Shown one piece after another: positions 49,293-61,019 of a stretch of 64,000 nt of DNA. The translations under genes and the position numbers were made by a program. This DNA comes from Ehretia macrophylla (taxonomy: Eukaryota; Streptophyta; Magnoliopsida; Boraginales; Ehretiaceae). Numbering within the stretch: position 1 is the first letter of the stretch; each line of letters opens with the position of its first letter. The DNA lies in NCBI GenBank assembly GCA_037974665.1, contig CM075772.1:40824552-40888551 (forward strand), read 5' to 3'. The notes under the pieces are model-generated. The model saw only the letters and a list, made by a program, of their open reading frames with translations. It made no database searches and had not been told where the DNA came from.

Positions 49293-52200
49293 TGTGACAC
49301 CCCGAACCCAGCACTTCATTAATTGCATTCATTAAATGGTTAATTTGGATGTAACTTAGCTAATTACTTTTTATTTTTTATTTTCCATATTTTTATAAAT
49401 TCAATTGTTTCTTTTCATGCATTTTATATTTTTATAAAATACTAAATATTTTTAGAGGACTACAGCCCCTGACCGTGCGTGCATTGCATATCGGGATCAA
49501 CGGGAAAAAAATTGCGAAATGTTTGATAAATAGTACCAGCGGGATTTTTTTTCCAGATTTTTTCAGATTTTTGGCATTTGTTTTGCTGAAATTTGATCAC
49601 CCAAATGACCCTTTTGCCCTTACTAAAATGCCTTAATTATTTGACCTACCATTTGACCTTCTCATGAGAATAATATAAGCCAATAACAAAACAAAAAAAG
49701 AGTCAAAAAATGGCTAAAAAATAGTTACGGGAATACTAACTTTTTCTTGCAAAATTGCTATAGTTGATCATTTCCATCCATTCTAAGCTTGAATCTTGAG
49801 TTCTTGAACATGTTTACACCTTCTTCAAGCTTCTCTAGCTTTGTGTGGTAAGAATTTCATCTTATTTTTGTATTTGAAAATTTTGCACCTAAACTTTATT
49901 TTTTTTGGGATTTGTTGAGATATTATTTGGTTATGCTTGTTTATGCTTAAATTACTCTTATTAATGATCATAGAGCATACTTTTGTGGTTAGATAGCATT
50001 TTGAATGGTTGAAAATGGAGTTGGAGCTTTGGGAAAGATGATGAATAGTGAAATTTCTAGGGTTCCGAAAATTTGTGCAATTTAATTTGATTCAATGCTT
50101 CTAGTAGTTGCTAATTAGGTCCTTGAGCATGGAAAAAATGTTAGTTGCACTTGCTATGTACAAAATTTGAATAATTTGATCAAATTAAGCTACTTTAATA
50201 AGGGGTTTCGAGGTTAACTCAAATCCGGCCACGTTTCGAGGTCATGACTAGTCTTTATTAAGTATTGAAGCTTTAGAAGTGCCTTCGTTTCGCTTGTTTG
50301 GGTTCCGAAATTGGTACTTGTAGTGTAAACGCACAAAGAGGAAATCAAGGATTTAATGGTAAACGAGGTTTAACGGGTGAACTCGAGGGTCCTTGGGGTG
50401 CCATAAGGTGTGGTTTGAAGGATAGGATAACTTGTTTGGGAATCTTGAACCTTGCCTTTCGGTTTGGGGCTTAATAGCAAAGATTGACAAAGGGGTTTTG
50501 GGTTGAAAGTGAATCCGGGTGCGTTCGGGCATTAGGGCTAATGTCTAGTAAGTGATGAGGTGCTAAGAATGTATTCCCTTCGCTTAGTTGAGCTCCGATT
50601 AAAGTACTTGTAGAGTAATGCATGAAGAGGCAAATTCGGACTTTTCGGGTAATTGTACTTTAAAGTGAGATTTCAAGGGCTTAAATGGTGCCATAAAGTG
50701 TCATTAGAGTTGTAGTATTGTTAGATTTGAGGTTCGTTATTTTGTGTGAAGTTTAGAGCTTGTTTTGTAAGCATTTAGAAGGAGATTTGTTGGATTTCTT
50801 GTGAATTACTTGAATTAGTTGCATTAGTAGTTATTATATTGTTATATTTGCTCTAATTGATCATGATTTAGTTATATGTTGTATAAGTATGAAGTTTATG
50901 ACCTAAATACTAAGCATGTGGAAAGGTTTTAATGGGATTTTATGTGAATTAGTTGAGCTTGGTGCTTAGTTAGTTATTTGAATTGATGTAGTTATTATAA
51001 TTGATTTTTAAATGATTTAAATAAGAGTTTAAATGGTAATGGTATGTAATATATAGTTGTTTGGAGAAGTTTCATGAAATAAGTTGTATAGCTACTTCAT
51101 TAAAATATGTTTGTGTCTTGTTTATAATACCGTGTTGCTTATAATTATATGAGTTATGTTGTGGGAAATGACTACTTGGAATATATGTTAAGTTAAAGTA
51201 TATAAAAGTGACATTTTGTTAAAAATAGAATTCTAATAGATATTGTATATATGCTAAATAAGCAAAGTTATGAGTTAGCTAACCTAGCTGAATAATTAAT
51301 GAATGTTGTAGTTAAAGAGTAATTGAAGTAATGTTTGCTCATAGGTTCAAGGTGACTGGAAATGATATGATTCAAACTTACATCTTGGAACTCGGTAGAG
51401 GTGAGGGACCTGCATCCTTACGTGCATTATAGTTTATTTTCTTGCTAAAAGAGTATATTGTTTAGTATAATTGCGTAATTGATATATGCTTATTGTTGCT
51501 AAATTGTAACTTGGTGCGAGGACAACCTACTTTTTGTCCTTAAATGTGTTTACTGATTATATTGTAATTGTTATCATTCTTGCATTGCATCGTGGTTGCG
51601 CAACCTCATTGTCGCGGCGGATGCGATGGCCTCGCTGGGCAGCATCGGGCTTGCCAGTGTTGGTTGCCTTAGCTCCGTCTGCTATTCCTTCACTCGCCTG
51701 GTCCGAAGATTGCCAGGGTATTGGGTTGTAGGATCGGGTACATCCGGAGTACCCATTGGTGTAAGGGATGCCGGCATATCGAGATTGAGATCGTGGTTCG
51801 TGGATCGAGGATCGAAGATTTGGGGTGATAAGGGTTATCGATTGTATCCTTTTAAAATGTGGTATTAGAATGTTATTCATTGTTTATCTATTGTATTAAT
51901 TGTATTATGTTGCTGTATTGCACGTCCCCGGTAGACTTTATCCCTCACTGGGCAATTGTGATTGCTCATACCTCGCTAAACATGTTTCAGGTGATGCAGT
52001 TGGAGGAGTTGCCTTGGTTGCTGTGTACTATTACTTGAGATTGGAGTAATTGCTTGCTAAATTGTAGAAGACCTTGCTTGTCTAGTTTTTGTTCTATTTT
52101 GGAGCCTAATGGCTTATGTATATATATTTGAGTAGTTGCAAATTTGAAAGCTAAGTGGATGTAGTAAATGTTATGGAATTGTGGTATGTAATAACTTATG

Positions 52201-52586
52201 CTTCTGCTTCTAGCTACGTTGCATGCTTGGGTATGAATGAACGGATGTATGGTTGGCTTTAATTTCTAAGAATGTTTAATTGCTAACAAAGAATGGTATG
52301 ATAAGCGAATGAAGACAAAGATTTTATGACTATGGTTGCATGCTTGTATGTGTTTATATTGTCTTTTGTTGCTTAAGGCTCGAATGGTCTTAAAGTTGGG
52401 ATTTCAATTAGAAATGTTGTTCCTTTTGCTTCGTGTTTTATTTGAATGCTTACAGGTTTCCAGAATGTCCACGGTACAGGGGAGACTCTGTCCGTTTTCC
52501 CTAAAATTTTGAGTCCGGGTTGGAATTGGGTTGTGATTAGTATGGTTAATAGAAGTCCCGATTCCGTGAGGAATCGAGGCGTTACA
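49293..52586 (+). repeat. 3' LTR
   Basis: Copy of the 5' LTR with palindrome at 51594-51605. Differences are substitutions and 1-7 base indels. Confidence 0.93.
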
Positions 52587-52775
52587 ATTTGTCCATGTGA
52601 GGTTTAAGTCTAAGGACAAGGACCTTTGAGACGATTTTGTAGAGGAAATTTGTGCATGATATTAGTCGATACTAGGTGATGCTTTCCAGGTTTGGGACTT
52701 TCAGGACGAGGGAGATGAGGGCATGGTTAAGATTCCCGAGGGATTCTCCATCTGTTAAGAACTTGTTAACCATAA

Positions 52776-53568
52776 CAAAGATATCGAGCTTAATCATATA
52801 GTGTCACTTGAAAATACCATATAGTTATATCGAATACAAACAGTGACTAATTGAGAAAAGAGAAAAAATAAAATTAAGTGGCTAATCCCATCATTATGTG
52901 AAAAGACCTAAGAAACTCTTAAGCTTTGAAACAAAAGAAAATGAACAAATATTGCAAGCCCTCTTTACCAATAGGCGCAGTTAATTTAAGTTTTGACAGT
53001 TGAAATAAATAATTTTCTTTAATTTATGTCTTATCTTACAATTTTATGATGGTGTTAGTCTTTTAGCCATTTCGTAAATAGATAATAACTACTTCACATG
53101 CAACATACGTGATTGTCAAACATTACCATCGACCTAAGCAAACCATATATAGAAAGTAATTCAGATTTAGTACGCCATACCCCTAAGTTTAACTTTTAGG
53201 GTGCATATTAGAAATGACAACATGTAGGATTTAAAATTAAAATCTATGGATATCCAACAGATAATAAATCCAATAACGAAAAAATTGATGAGGTACTCAT
53301 TAAGTTTTTGTTTTGTAGGTGGTAACCAACAAATAGCTCGATAAGTTTTGGTACTAGAGGTTAAGAAAAAGAAATTAAAACTCAAAACCTAATTATTATA
53401 ATTTATGATTATATAGATATTGACCTAATAATATATTTTTAAGTCTAACCCAGTAAGGAAATGGGGTAAGCCCAAACACTATTCCGTATTTTAGTTACAA
53501 TTTTTTTTTCATTTGATCAAAAGCTTAATAAGTTACCTAAATAGCTAGACCTTAAAATAAGTTATACA
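52776..53568. other. Gene-free interval
   Basis: AT-rich, no exon or element boundary recognised. Confidence 0.5.
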
Positions 53569-53577
53569 TTTTTATAA

Positions 53578-54804
53578 GGGTAATTTACCGAAATGGTCCT
53601 ATATCTTTGTCTTTTTTGACATTTAAGTCCTCTATCTTTCATTTTTGACCAAATGGTCCTTCATCTTTCATTTTAGTGATAGCTATTTGTCCTTGGAACA
53701 AAATTTGCCAAAAAAAAATGTTAGTGAGCACGTGAATAGCACGTGGTCACAAAATGCATGAACTTTATGATGCTTATCTTTTATCGTGTGACAATTTTAC
53801 CCCTAAAGATTTGTGAATTTTGCGACCACGTATCATCCACTTGCTCATTAACCATATTTTTTTGATGGATTTTGCTCCAAGGACTAATGATTGTCACAAA
53901 AATGAAAGATGAAGGACCATTTTATCCAAAATAAAAGATAGATGACTTAAATGTTAAAAAAGACAAAGATCTAGGACCATTTTGGTGGTAATTTACCGAA
54001 ATGGTCCTATATCTTTGTCTTTTTTGACATTTAAGTCATCTATCTTTCATTTTTGACAAAATGGTCCTTCATCTTTCATTTTAGTGATAACTATTTGTCC
54101 TTGGAGCAAAATTTGCCAAAAAATAACGTTAGTGAGCACGTGAATAGCACGTGGTCGCAAAATGCATGAACTTTATGATGCTTATCTTTTATCGTGTGAT
54201 AATTTTACCCCTAAAGATTTATGAATTTTGCGACCACATATCATCCACGTGCTCACTAACCATATTTTTTCGATGGATTTTGCTCCAAGGACTAATGATT
54301 GTCACAAAAATGAAATATGAAGGACTATTTTGTTCAAAATAAAAGATAGAGGACTTAAATGTCAAAAAAGACAAAGATCTAGGACCATTTTGGTAAATTA
54401 AATAGCCCTATATCTTTGTCTTTTTTGACATTTAAGTCCTCTATATTTCATTTTTGACAAAATGGTCCTTCATCTTTCATTTTAGTGATAACTATTTGTC
54501 ATTGGAGCCAAATTTGTCAAAAAATAACGTTAGTGAGTACGTGAATAGCACGTGGTCGCAAAATGCGTGAACTTTATGATGCTTATCTTTTATCGTGTGA
54601 CAATTTTACCCCTGAAGATTTGTGAATTATGCGGCCACGTATCATCCACGTGCTCACTAACCATATTTTTTCAATGGATTTTGCTCCAAGGACTAATGAT
54701 TGTCACAAAAATGAAAGATGAAGGACCATTTTATCCAAAATAAAAGATAGAGGACTTAAATGTCAAAAAAGAGAAAGATCTAGGACCATTTTGGTAAATT
54801 ACCC
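53578..54804. mobile_element. Three-unit foldback MITE array (Mutator-like)
   Basis: One 9-bp TSD tttttataa flanks the whole array (53569-53577 and 54805-54813). The outer TIRs are gggtaatttaccgaaatggt and its near-perfect inverse. Inside are three head-to-tail units of about 400 bp (starting near 53585, 53989 and 54403), each itself a foldback whose arms carry atctttgtcttttttgac and its complement. No coding capacity. Confidence 0.8.
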
Positions 54805-54813
54805 TTTTTATAA

Positions 54814-56319
54814 TTGTCCTAAACTCTTTCTTCTTACATTTGTTGGATGCTTTTCTATGTAAAATGATTGTAAATGTTAAGTAATGATGTGTAGTCTTTT
54901 GATTAAAGGAATAATTAAAAAAATATTTTTGAGTTATTATCCTTTTCCTTTCCATTTCCAATAAAACTTTGTCTTACGTTATTTTTTTTAGGTTTTTATA
55001 TTCATAACCTTAAATTTTTTGTACATTACAGGAAATAAGAATATAAATATAACTCTACGTATATACGGAGAAGGTTATGTATGAGAGCCCACCCTCAACC
55101 CCGATTAGTTAATCTCCACTTTATACACCAATTTCCGTTTCTCATTTCTGAGTCTAATACCCCCTCCATTTGCGACGGAAGCAAGGCGAATACGGTCAAT
55201 CCAACCCTATTACCATTCATATTTAGAAAGTATCGTCCCATGGCCAAAAATTTATAACTTAGAGTAGTCACCATTCTCAAGATTACTTTTTAAAAAACAA
55301 CTAGTAAATATATTCTACACATTTTTAGTAACACATCTCAAGAAGGAAATTGGGAAAACGGGATTTTTTTCTTTCTAAAAAAATGATGTTAGAAATTGAT
55401 TTTGAAATAATCCTTGGTTGATGTTTGAAAGCTATGCATTGAGATTAAATAAGAAAATGAAACGGAAAGAAATTTTTGAGAATTTGAGTATGCAATTATG
55501 TATGTCTGCATAAAAAATAATTGCTTTTGCGACGATCCTTATCAGACGGCTGTCAATTATCTTCCCCTTGCCTACTTTAGATGTTATCAGAGGAAATCTC
55601 TTGAGATCTGAGAACATTGATGGAATCTTTTGAGGTTACTTTGCCATGCAGAGATGATAGTTGAAATATCCCATTATAGAAATGGGAAAAGCCCCAGCTT
55701 TAAAGAACTTGATAATCAAATAACTTTATTTTGTACAAATAAATGAACAAATGCTTGGGACCACACTCTCCTTTGAGGAGTCATTTTAATGTATTTTATT
55801 GAATACATTTCCATATCTGAGGTATTTGCAATTGCTTTATGAAGTACGTAGACTGAAGAGTCACCTTGTGATTGCCATTATTACTTAAGATATGATAACT
55901 CATCGGTTGATTTAAAGAACAAGACTTGACATGATCATTAATTTATTATGACAGAAAACTGGCAATAAGGCTCATAACCCCTTGTCAATTTGTTTTCTAG
56001 CTAATTAAGTTCAAGAATGTATCCATAAAGTTTAGCTTTCCTTCGGTTTATTTAATCCAATTGTCTTCGAAATAATCTAACATTGTTTCTAGCTGCCTCT
56101 AGTTCTTAATTTCATCAGCTGCTCCTCTTCAGCACAAACTACTTTATTGTCCATTTTATAGATCATGCAAAGTGAGCTTCAGGAAAACAAGAAAAAGAAA
56201 CTTATTACTCACGCATCATTATAATCACTATATAAAGATGATAAACGAGTAATGAAAAAACATTTGATATCTAGTAAATCTCTTAAATTTAATGAATAAA
56301 CCTAACAACGGTTTCTTAC
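54814..56319. other. Gene-free interval
   Basis: Short ORFs only, none resembling a known protein. Confidence 0.45.
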
Positions 56320-56600
56320 TCTAAGACGATTTCTCAAGAGTCTTTTAAGCTTATTTGCAACTTTATCCAAGTCCAAGATTTTCCACTGCTGTTGAATCCT
56401 TGGTTTCACATCAGCTTCAGAGCTAGGCCTTTATTTGGCATGTTGAATTTCCTTAAGAATCCGCCTGGACTGCCTGTCGTCGAAATTATTGCATCCACGT
56501 TGCATGCATAGGCACAAGCTCTTAATGTATGTCCGCTTATCCGTCTGATCCTCAAGTCTTCTTTAATCTCGTTCGAAGAACAGAGACCAAAACCGTTTAT
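56320..56600 (-). pseudogene. Unidentified exon-like fragment with a donor site
   Basis: One minus-strand frame reads RTYIKSLCLCMQRGCNNFDD, then RQSRRILKEIQHAK, a TAA (56433-56431), then VKPRIQQQWKILDLDKVANK and LKRLLRNRLR just before donor gtaaga at 56319. Basic, helix-like, codon-plausible sequence in AT-rich DNA. I cannot name the family. The stop suggests a decayed exon. Confidence 0.4.
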
Positions 56601-57316
56601 TGGGTAACAAAATCTTGTATAACTAGCAATCTATTCTAGGATTAATGCTCCAATGTACTACCCGAATTGTCTAATATTATGCTTTCTGATTTTGTATAAG
56701 CCGACATCGGCTAACCTTTTGTAACTATTGTTCTATTTATGAATTTCATCATTTTGACCAAATAAGTACACATGTAGTTTTAAAAGTGCACGATACCCCT
56801 TGTGGTTTCTGAAACTAAACACAATAACCCCTATGGTTTTAAAAGTGCACGGTATCCTCTGGAAAGTGAAAATTAAATTGAAAAATATAATTAACAATCA
56901 CAATTAGTATAACTAGAGATATTAATGACGAAATTTAATCTTACTCGTTCATTTTGCTCCCGTGATGCTCCATGGCTACGCAGAGCTTTTTGCATAAACT
57001 GAATTTTTTTCCTTGTGTGATCAACAATCTCTCTTGTGAATCCATGGGAATATCGTATATATTTTACCGTGGAAATTAAGTAATCTCGATCCCACTATAC
57101 GGACAAACCCGTATGAAACAATATTAGATACCATTCTACATAGTGATTCTTAAAAGGTAATACTTTATGTCACTTGAATAATATTTTACCACTTTATATT
57201 CTAAGAATTCCTATAATTTTAAACGTGAAACACCTTCTTGTAATAACCTATGCAAAAACTGGTTCATAGATATAGAAATAAATTAATTGAGCCACTAATA
57301 CTGAAGTACTAATATA

Positions 57317-57703
57317 GACCATCTCCAATAGATTCTCCAAACCCTCAAATCCTCTATATTTAGGAAAGCTATTGGTACTAAATTGCTCCAACAACTCCCC
57401 TATCCAATCTTCATATTTTAGGGGAGCTTAAATTTGAAATTCAGATCCTATAAAGATGGGGAAGTAGATTTGATCCCACATCTCATCCCACATATCATTC
57501 AACGGTCAAATGACCGTAAAAAATTATGAGAGCCGTTGGAATGAAATTGAAATATAGATTTTTTTAAATAAGTGATTAGTTAAAAATAGAAGAGCTACTG
57601 AAGTGAGATTGAGATAAGGGATCGGTAAATGTAGGGAAATATTTTAAAATTTTTAAATGTGTAAAAAATAAAAATAAAACTAGGGGAGCTGTTGAAGGTG
57701 GCC
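57317..57703. mobile_element. MITE with gaccatctccaa / ggccaccttcaa ends
   Basis: Inverted ends gaccatctccaatag and ggccaccttcaacag, with inner repeats of ctaggggagct style. Related in end sequence to the element at 9342-9800. TSD unclear (ata versus tta). Confidence 0.5.
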
Positions 57704-58059
57704 TTATACTGTAATTGACTCATACTTTGACCCAAAAAAAGAAAAAAGACTCATACCCATGTTATCCTAATTTATAAGAAAAAGTTGAAATGCCTTAATT
57801 CGATTTTCCAAGAGTATGTTTGCTAATTACTAGATTAAATAGGTATAATTATATATAAAAATAGATAAAACATTTTGAAAAATATCGAAACCTTTTCATG
57901 TGAAATGTTTGGACCATTCTACCTAATAGTTCCTAGAATTATATTTAATAAAAGAGGTAAAAATTTTAAAGAGCTACTAAATTATGCCTTTCGGCCAACA
58001 TATTTATAAGTTGGTTATTCACAGTTTGTCAAAGCACGTCTTCGAATCTTTTGCATACA
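57704..58059. other. Gene-free interval
   Basis: AT-rich with nothing recognised. Confidence 0.45.
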
Positions 58060-58064
58060 ATTAC

Positions 58065-60430
58065 TGTAACGCCTCGATCCCTCACGAGACCGGGACTCCT
58101 ATTTATCATGCTATTCTCACCCAATTCCAAACCCTGGGCACGAAATTTAGGGGAAAACGAATGGAGTTTCCCCTATATATAGGACTATTTGGAAACCTGC
58201 AAACAACAACATATAACCACAAAAGCATAATCCACAACTTCAATCTGTTTCAACCCTATCAGCATGCAAGTCAGCTAAACCGAAGAGTAAACGATTGAAG
58301 TAATTACAAACCACTAGCACCCAACTATCACCCAAGACTAAAACTTTAATATTACATTTCTTAAGATATCACAAATACATATATGACCATAAGGTCTCAA
58401 ATAATATACAGGCACATAATGTACACATTCTTCCTTGTTCTTCATACTGATAGAGCAGGCAGACCACACAGAAGGAAATCATATTTCAAGCTTATAGCAC
58501 TGATTCTGAAAAGTGTTAGAAACGAGGGTGAGTATACACCATGTATACTCAGTGAGGGAGTTGATGCAGCATACAGAGGCGTGCATTATGATATGCAATC
58601 ACAAGAAGTCATATATATATAACATAAAATATCAAGATCAAATAGCCAAGTAATTAACCACATTAAAAAGAATACGGTTCCACTTCAAGTCTTCAATCAC
58701 GAACCACGAGCCACGAGCCACGAGCCACGAGCTTCACGCAAATGCCGGCAAACCCCAAACACCAACAAGTTGGGATACTCCGGATGTATTCTGATCCTAC
58801 GACCCTTTCTCCTGAGGTAGGTCCATGCCCAGCAGGTGAATCATGCCTCTGGGGTAGTGGAGTATGCCTCAGCGAGAAAGGAATAGGCACCATGGTAGTC
58901 GAGGAAGCACGGCAAGCCCGACGCAGCCCGTGTTTCTCGATGTTACCATGTCCGAAAAGGTTGCGCAACCCCGAGACAAGTCACAAGCATTCAAAATATC
59001 ACATAATACGTAAGAGGGTCGACAAAGTAGGCCGCCCTCACATATAAGCACAATATATGTTTACAATAGCACGAAATAGCTTTATAGTACCAATAGTAGC
59101 AATCAACATGACTTTTACTCACAATCAATTCAAATAGCTTTATTGTACTTTAGATAGTCAATACAATGCAAGACAACTCAACAACAAGTTCTAAATACAA
59201 CAAGAATGGCTAAAAACTACTTCTTCCCTTTCTTTAACCAAGATTTCTTTCTCCTATGCGCGTTTCAAGGTCTCCAAACCATAACCTAATCATACTACAT
59301 TCTTAATTAAGCCCAAAGAAACCTATTAAGATCATAAAACCCCATTTTTGAAGTAAAATTTCGGGAAGGCCCCGAGCGGATTTGAACTACAACTATACTA
59401 ACTGAACCCCAATTTTGCGTAACGAAAGCACCAATAGTACTTTCTTATCCCAAGGATACCCAAACCATAGCCCAAACGCACCCGGATTGCACAACGAGAA
59501 AATTCCTCTTTTTAAAGTCGATTAATTTTGCAATTTAGCTCGGATTTGAGTGATTCAACCTCACCTGGCCTCCCTACTAGCTTCACTAGGGCCTATAGCA
59601 TCTATTTGAAGTCTCAATTCAAGCTAATTAGCAAATTTTATTCAAAACCCTAAAATGAGCACTATTCATCATCTCTTTCATTCAATTTGTGCATTCTACC
59701 ATAGAATTTGCTAACAAGCTTTAAAAGTCTACTCTATAGGCTCTAATAAACACATATTAAGCATTTATAACAAGTATTATAGCAATAATCAACAAATCAA
59801 AAATTTCAATATATGAACATAAACTTTGATAGTTATAAAAATGCAACTCCCTCACTTGTAAGAAGATGTAGGCAAGGTGGTGAAACTCCTAGGTGCTCTA
59901 GAATCCTCCCTAAGCAAGCCAAGAGCTCAACTCCAAGATTTGATGAAGAAATTCTCCTCCTATGCCATTTTCGGATTTGCTACAGTAATTCCAGCTTTTG
60001 CACTCTTTTTCTTTTTTTGGCTCTTATTATATTATATAGGTAATAGACTAAGGAAATAATGGGTTATGTTAGTAAATTGGGTCTAATTAAACATATTTAA
60101 GGGTCTAATAAAAGTCCAAAGTCTAGCTAATTCACTAGAAGCCCAAATAAAAATTCTACAAAAAGTTACTATTCTTTCGTAACACTATTCATTCAAGACA
60201 AAAACTATTTTCTAAATGCATACTCCCAACATTAAATACACAAAATAATATTTTTCACATTCCTCCTACATGATATGTGATAGGAAAAAAATACAGTTTC
60301 AGAAAAATTAAACAGTAAATTTTCTTTATGAATAGTGTCTTATGCTAAAAGTTGAATAAATGTACATTTAATGCTCAAATAAGACATTCAATAATTTAAA
60401 ATGAATATGAAGAGGTTCTCAGTCGTCACA
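58065..60430 (-). repeat. 3' LTR (minus orientation)
   Basis: Carries TATATATA near 58174-58181, about 110 bp from its 3' end, and palindrome GGTTGCGCAACC at 58959-58970 in the GC-rich block. Confidence 0.92.
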
Positions 60431-61019
60431 CTCTCCCCTCCTTACAAAAATTGCGTCCTCGCAATTTCTTACACATACAAGCGAGTTACCCTTATACATA
60501 AAACACATTGTTTCACGTAAGCATACTTAACACATAAAACACATTGATCACATTAGTAATTTATAACAAGTAAAGTCACATAAGCAACAAGTTCACATAC
60601 ACAAATTATAAACTACTAAGTCATTTAAACAACAACTTCACATAAAATAAGTTAATCACATATTCATATTAGTCATATAAAGCATATCGAGCACTCAAGT
60701 ACACAAATCACATAATTCACACAAGGCACGTTAATCACATAGCTCGCATTAATCACATAAACACATTAAACATATAAACACATCAAGCACGTTAACCACA
60801 TCCATTTCACTTATCACACAAGCACATAAATCACAAGTAGTTCACTCAACAAATAAAACATGTTGATCACATAAGCACATTGATCACATTAACTCTCTTA
60901 TCACATAAGACATACACATACACTTTCTAAACACATTGACACTAAGGCCACTACCCCACAAGCCGAAGACCCTATCCCGGCTTGCGCCTAGCTAACTAGT
61001 TAAGCTTTGATACCACTTC
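60431..61019 (-). other. 589-bp non-coding internal domain
   Basis: Collinear with 48704-49292, including ctatcccggcttgcgcctag and the gatcacat repeats, seen as the inverse. Confidence 0.88.

Larger units (their letters stand above)
45409..52586 (+). mobile_element. Complete non-autonomous LTR retrotransposon (7178 bp)
   Basis: TSD atttg at 45404-45408 and 52587-52591. LTRs 45409-48703 (3295 bp) and 49293-52586 (3294 bp), starting tgtgacaccccgaaccc and ending aatcgRggcgttaca, with only scattered differences. Primer-binding site tggtatcagagc at 48708-48719 matches the initiator-tRNA-Met 3' end. Polypurine tract aaagaggggagga at 49280-49292. The 589-bp interior encodes nothing. A ready-made non-autonomous element that must use proteins in trans. 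It inserted in the LINE remnant. Confidence 0.95.
38750..52775 (-). pseudogene. L1-type LINE ORF2 remnant, split by a CACTA and an LTR element
   Basis: Three collinear minus-strand pieces. 52775-52592: RT start (LISLVLKVPNLESIT, then NFLYKIVSKVLVLRLKPHMD). 45408-45250: YLVIPSSWGN and GWKEKFLLEGGKETLIKSVL. 39585-38750: ITANFWWNKNGNNNIKWANW, MNVSLLASQAWRLLKNP and SWLVGNGNLVDIW, the post-RT and zinc-binding part. Excising the CACTA with one ggg gives AIPSYIMSLLFIPKSI, the family motif. Excising the LTR with one atttg joins HMD to KYLVIPS in frame, but the catalytic RT core with the YADD box is missing, so a deletion came before the LTR. Several stops; no endonuclease found. Confidence 0.78.

Noticed and set aside
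54151..54743. Repeated 63-codon ORFs (near-identical proteins)
   Set aside because: They arise from the repeated MITE units at 53578-54804 and match no protein.
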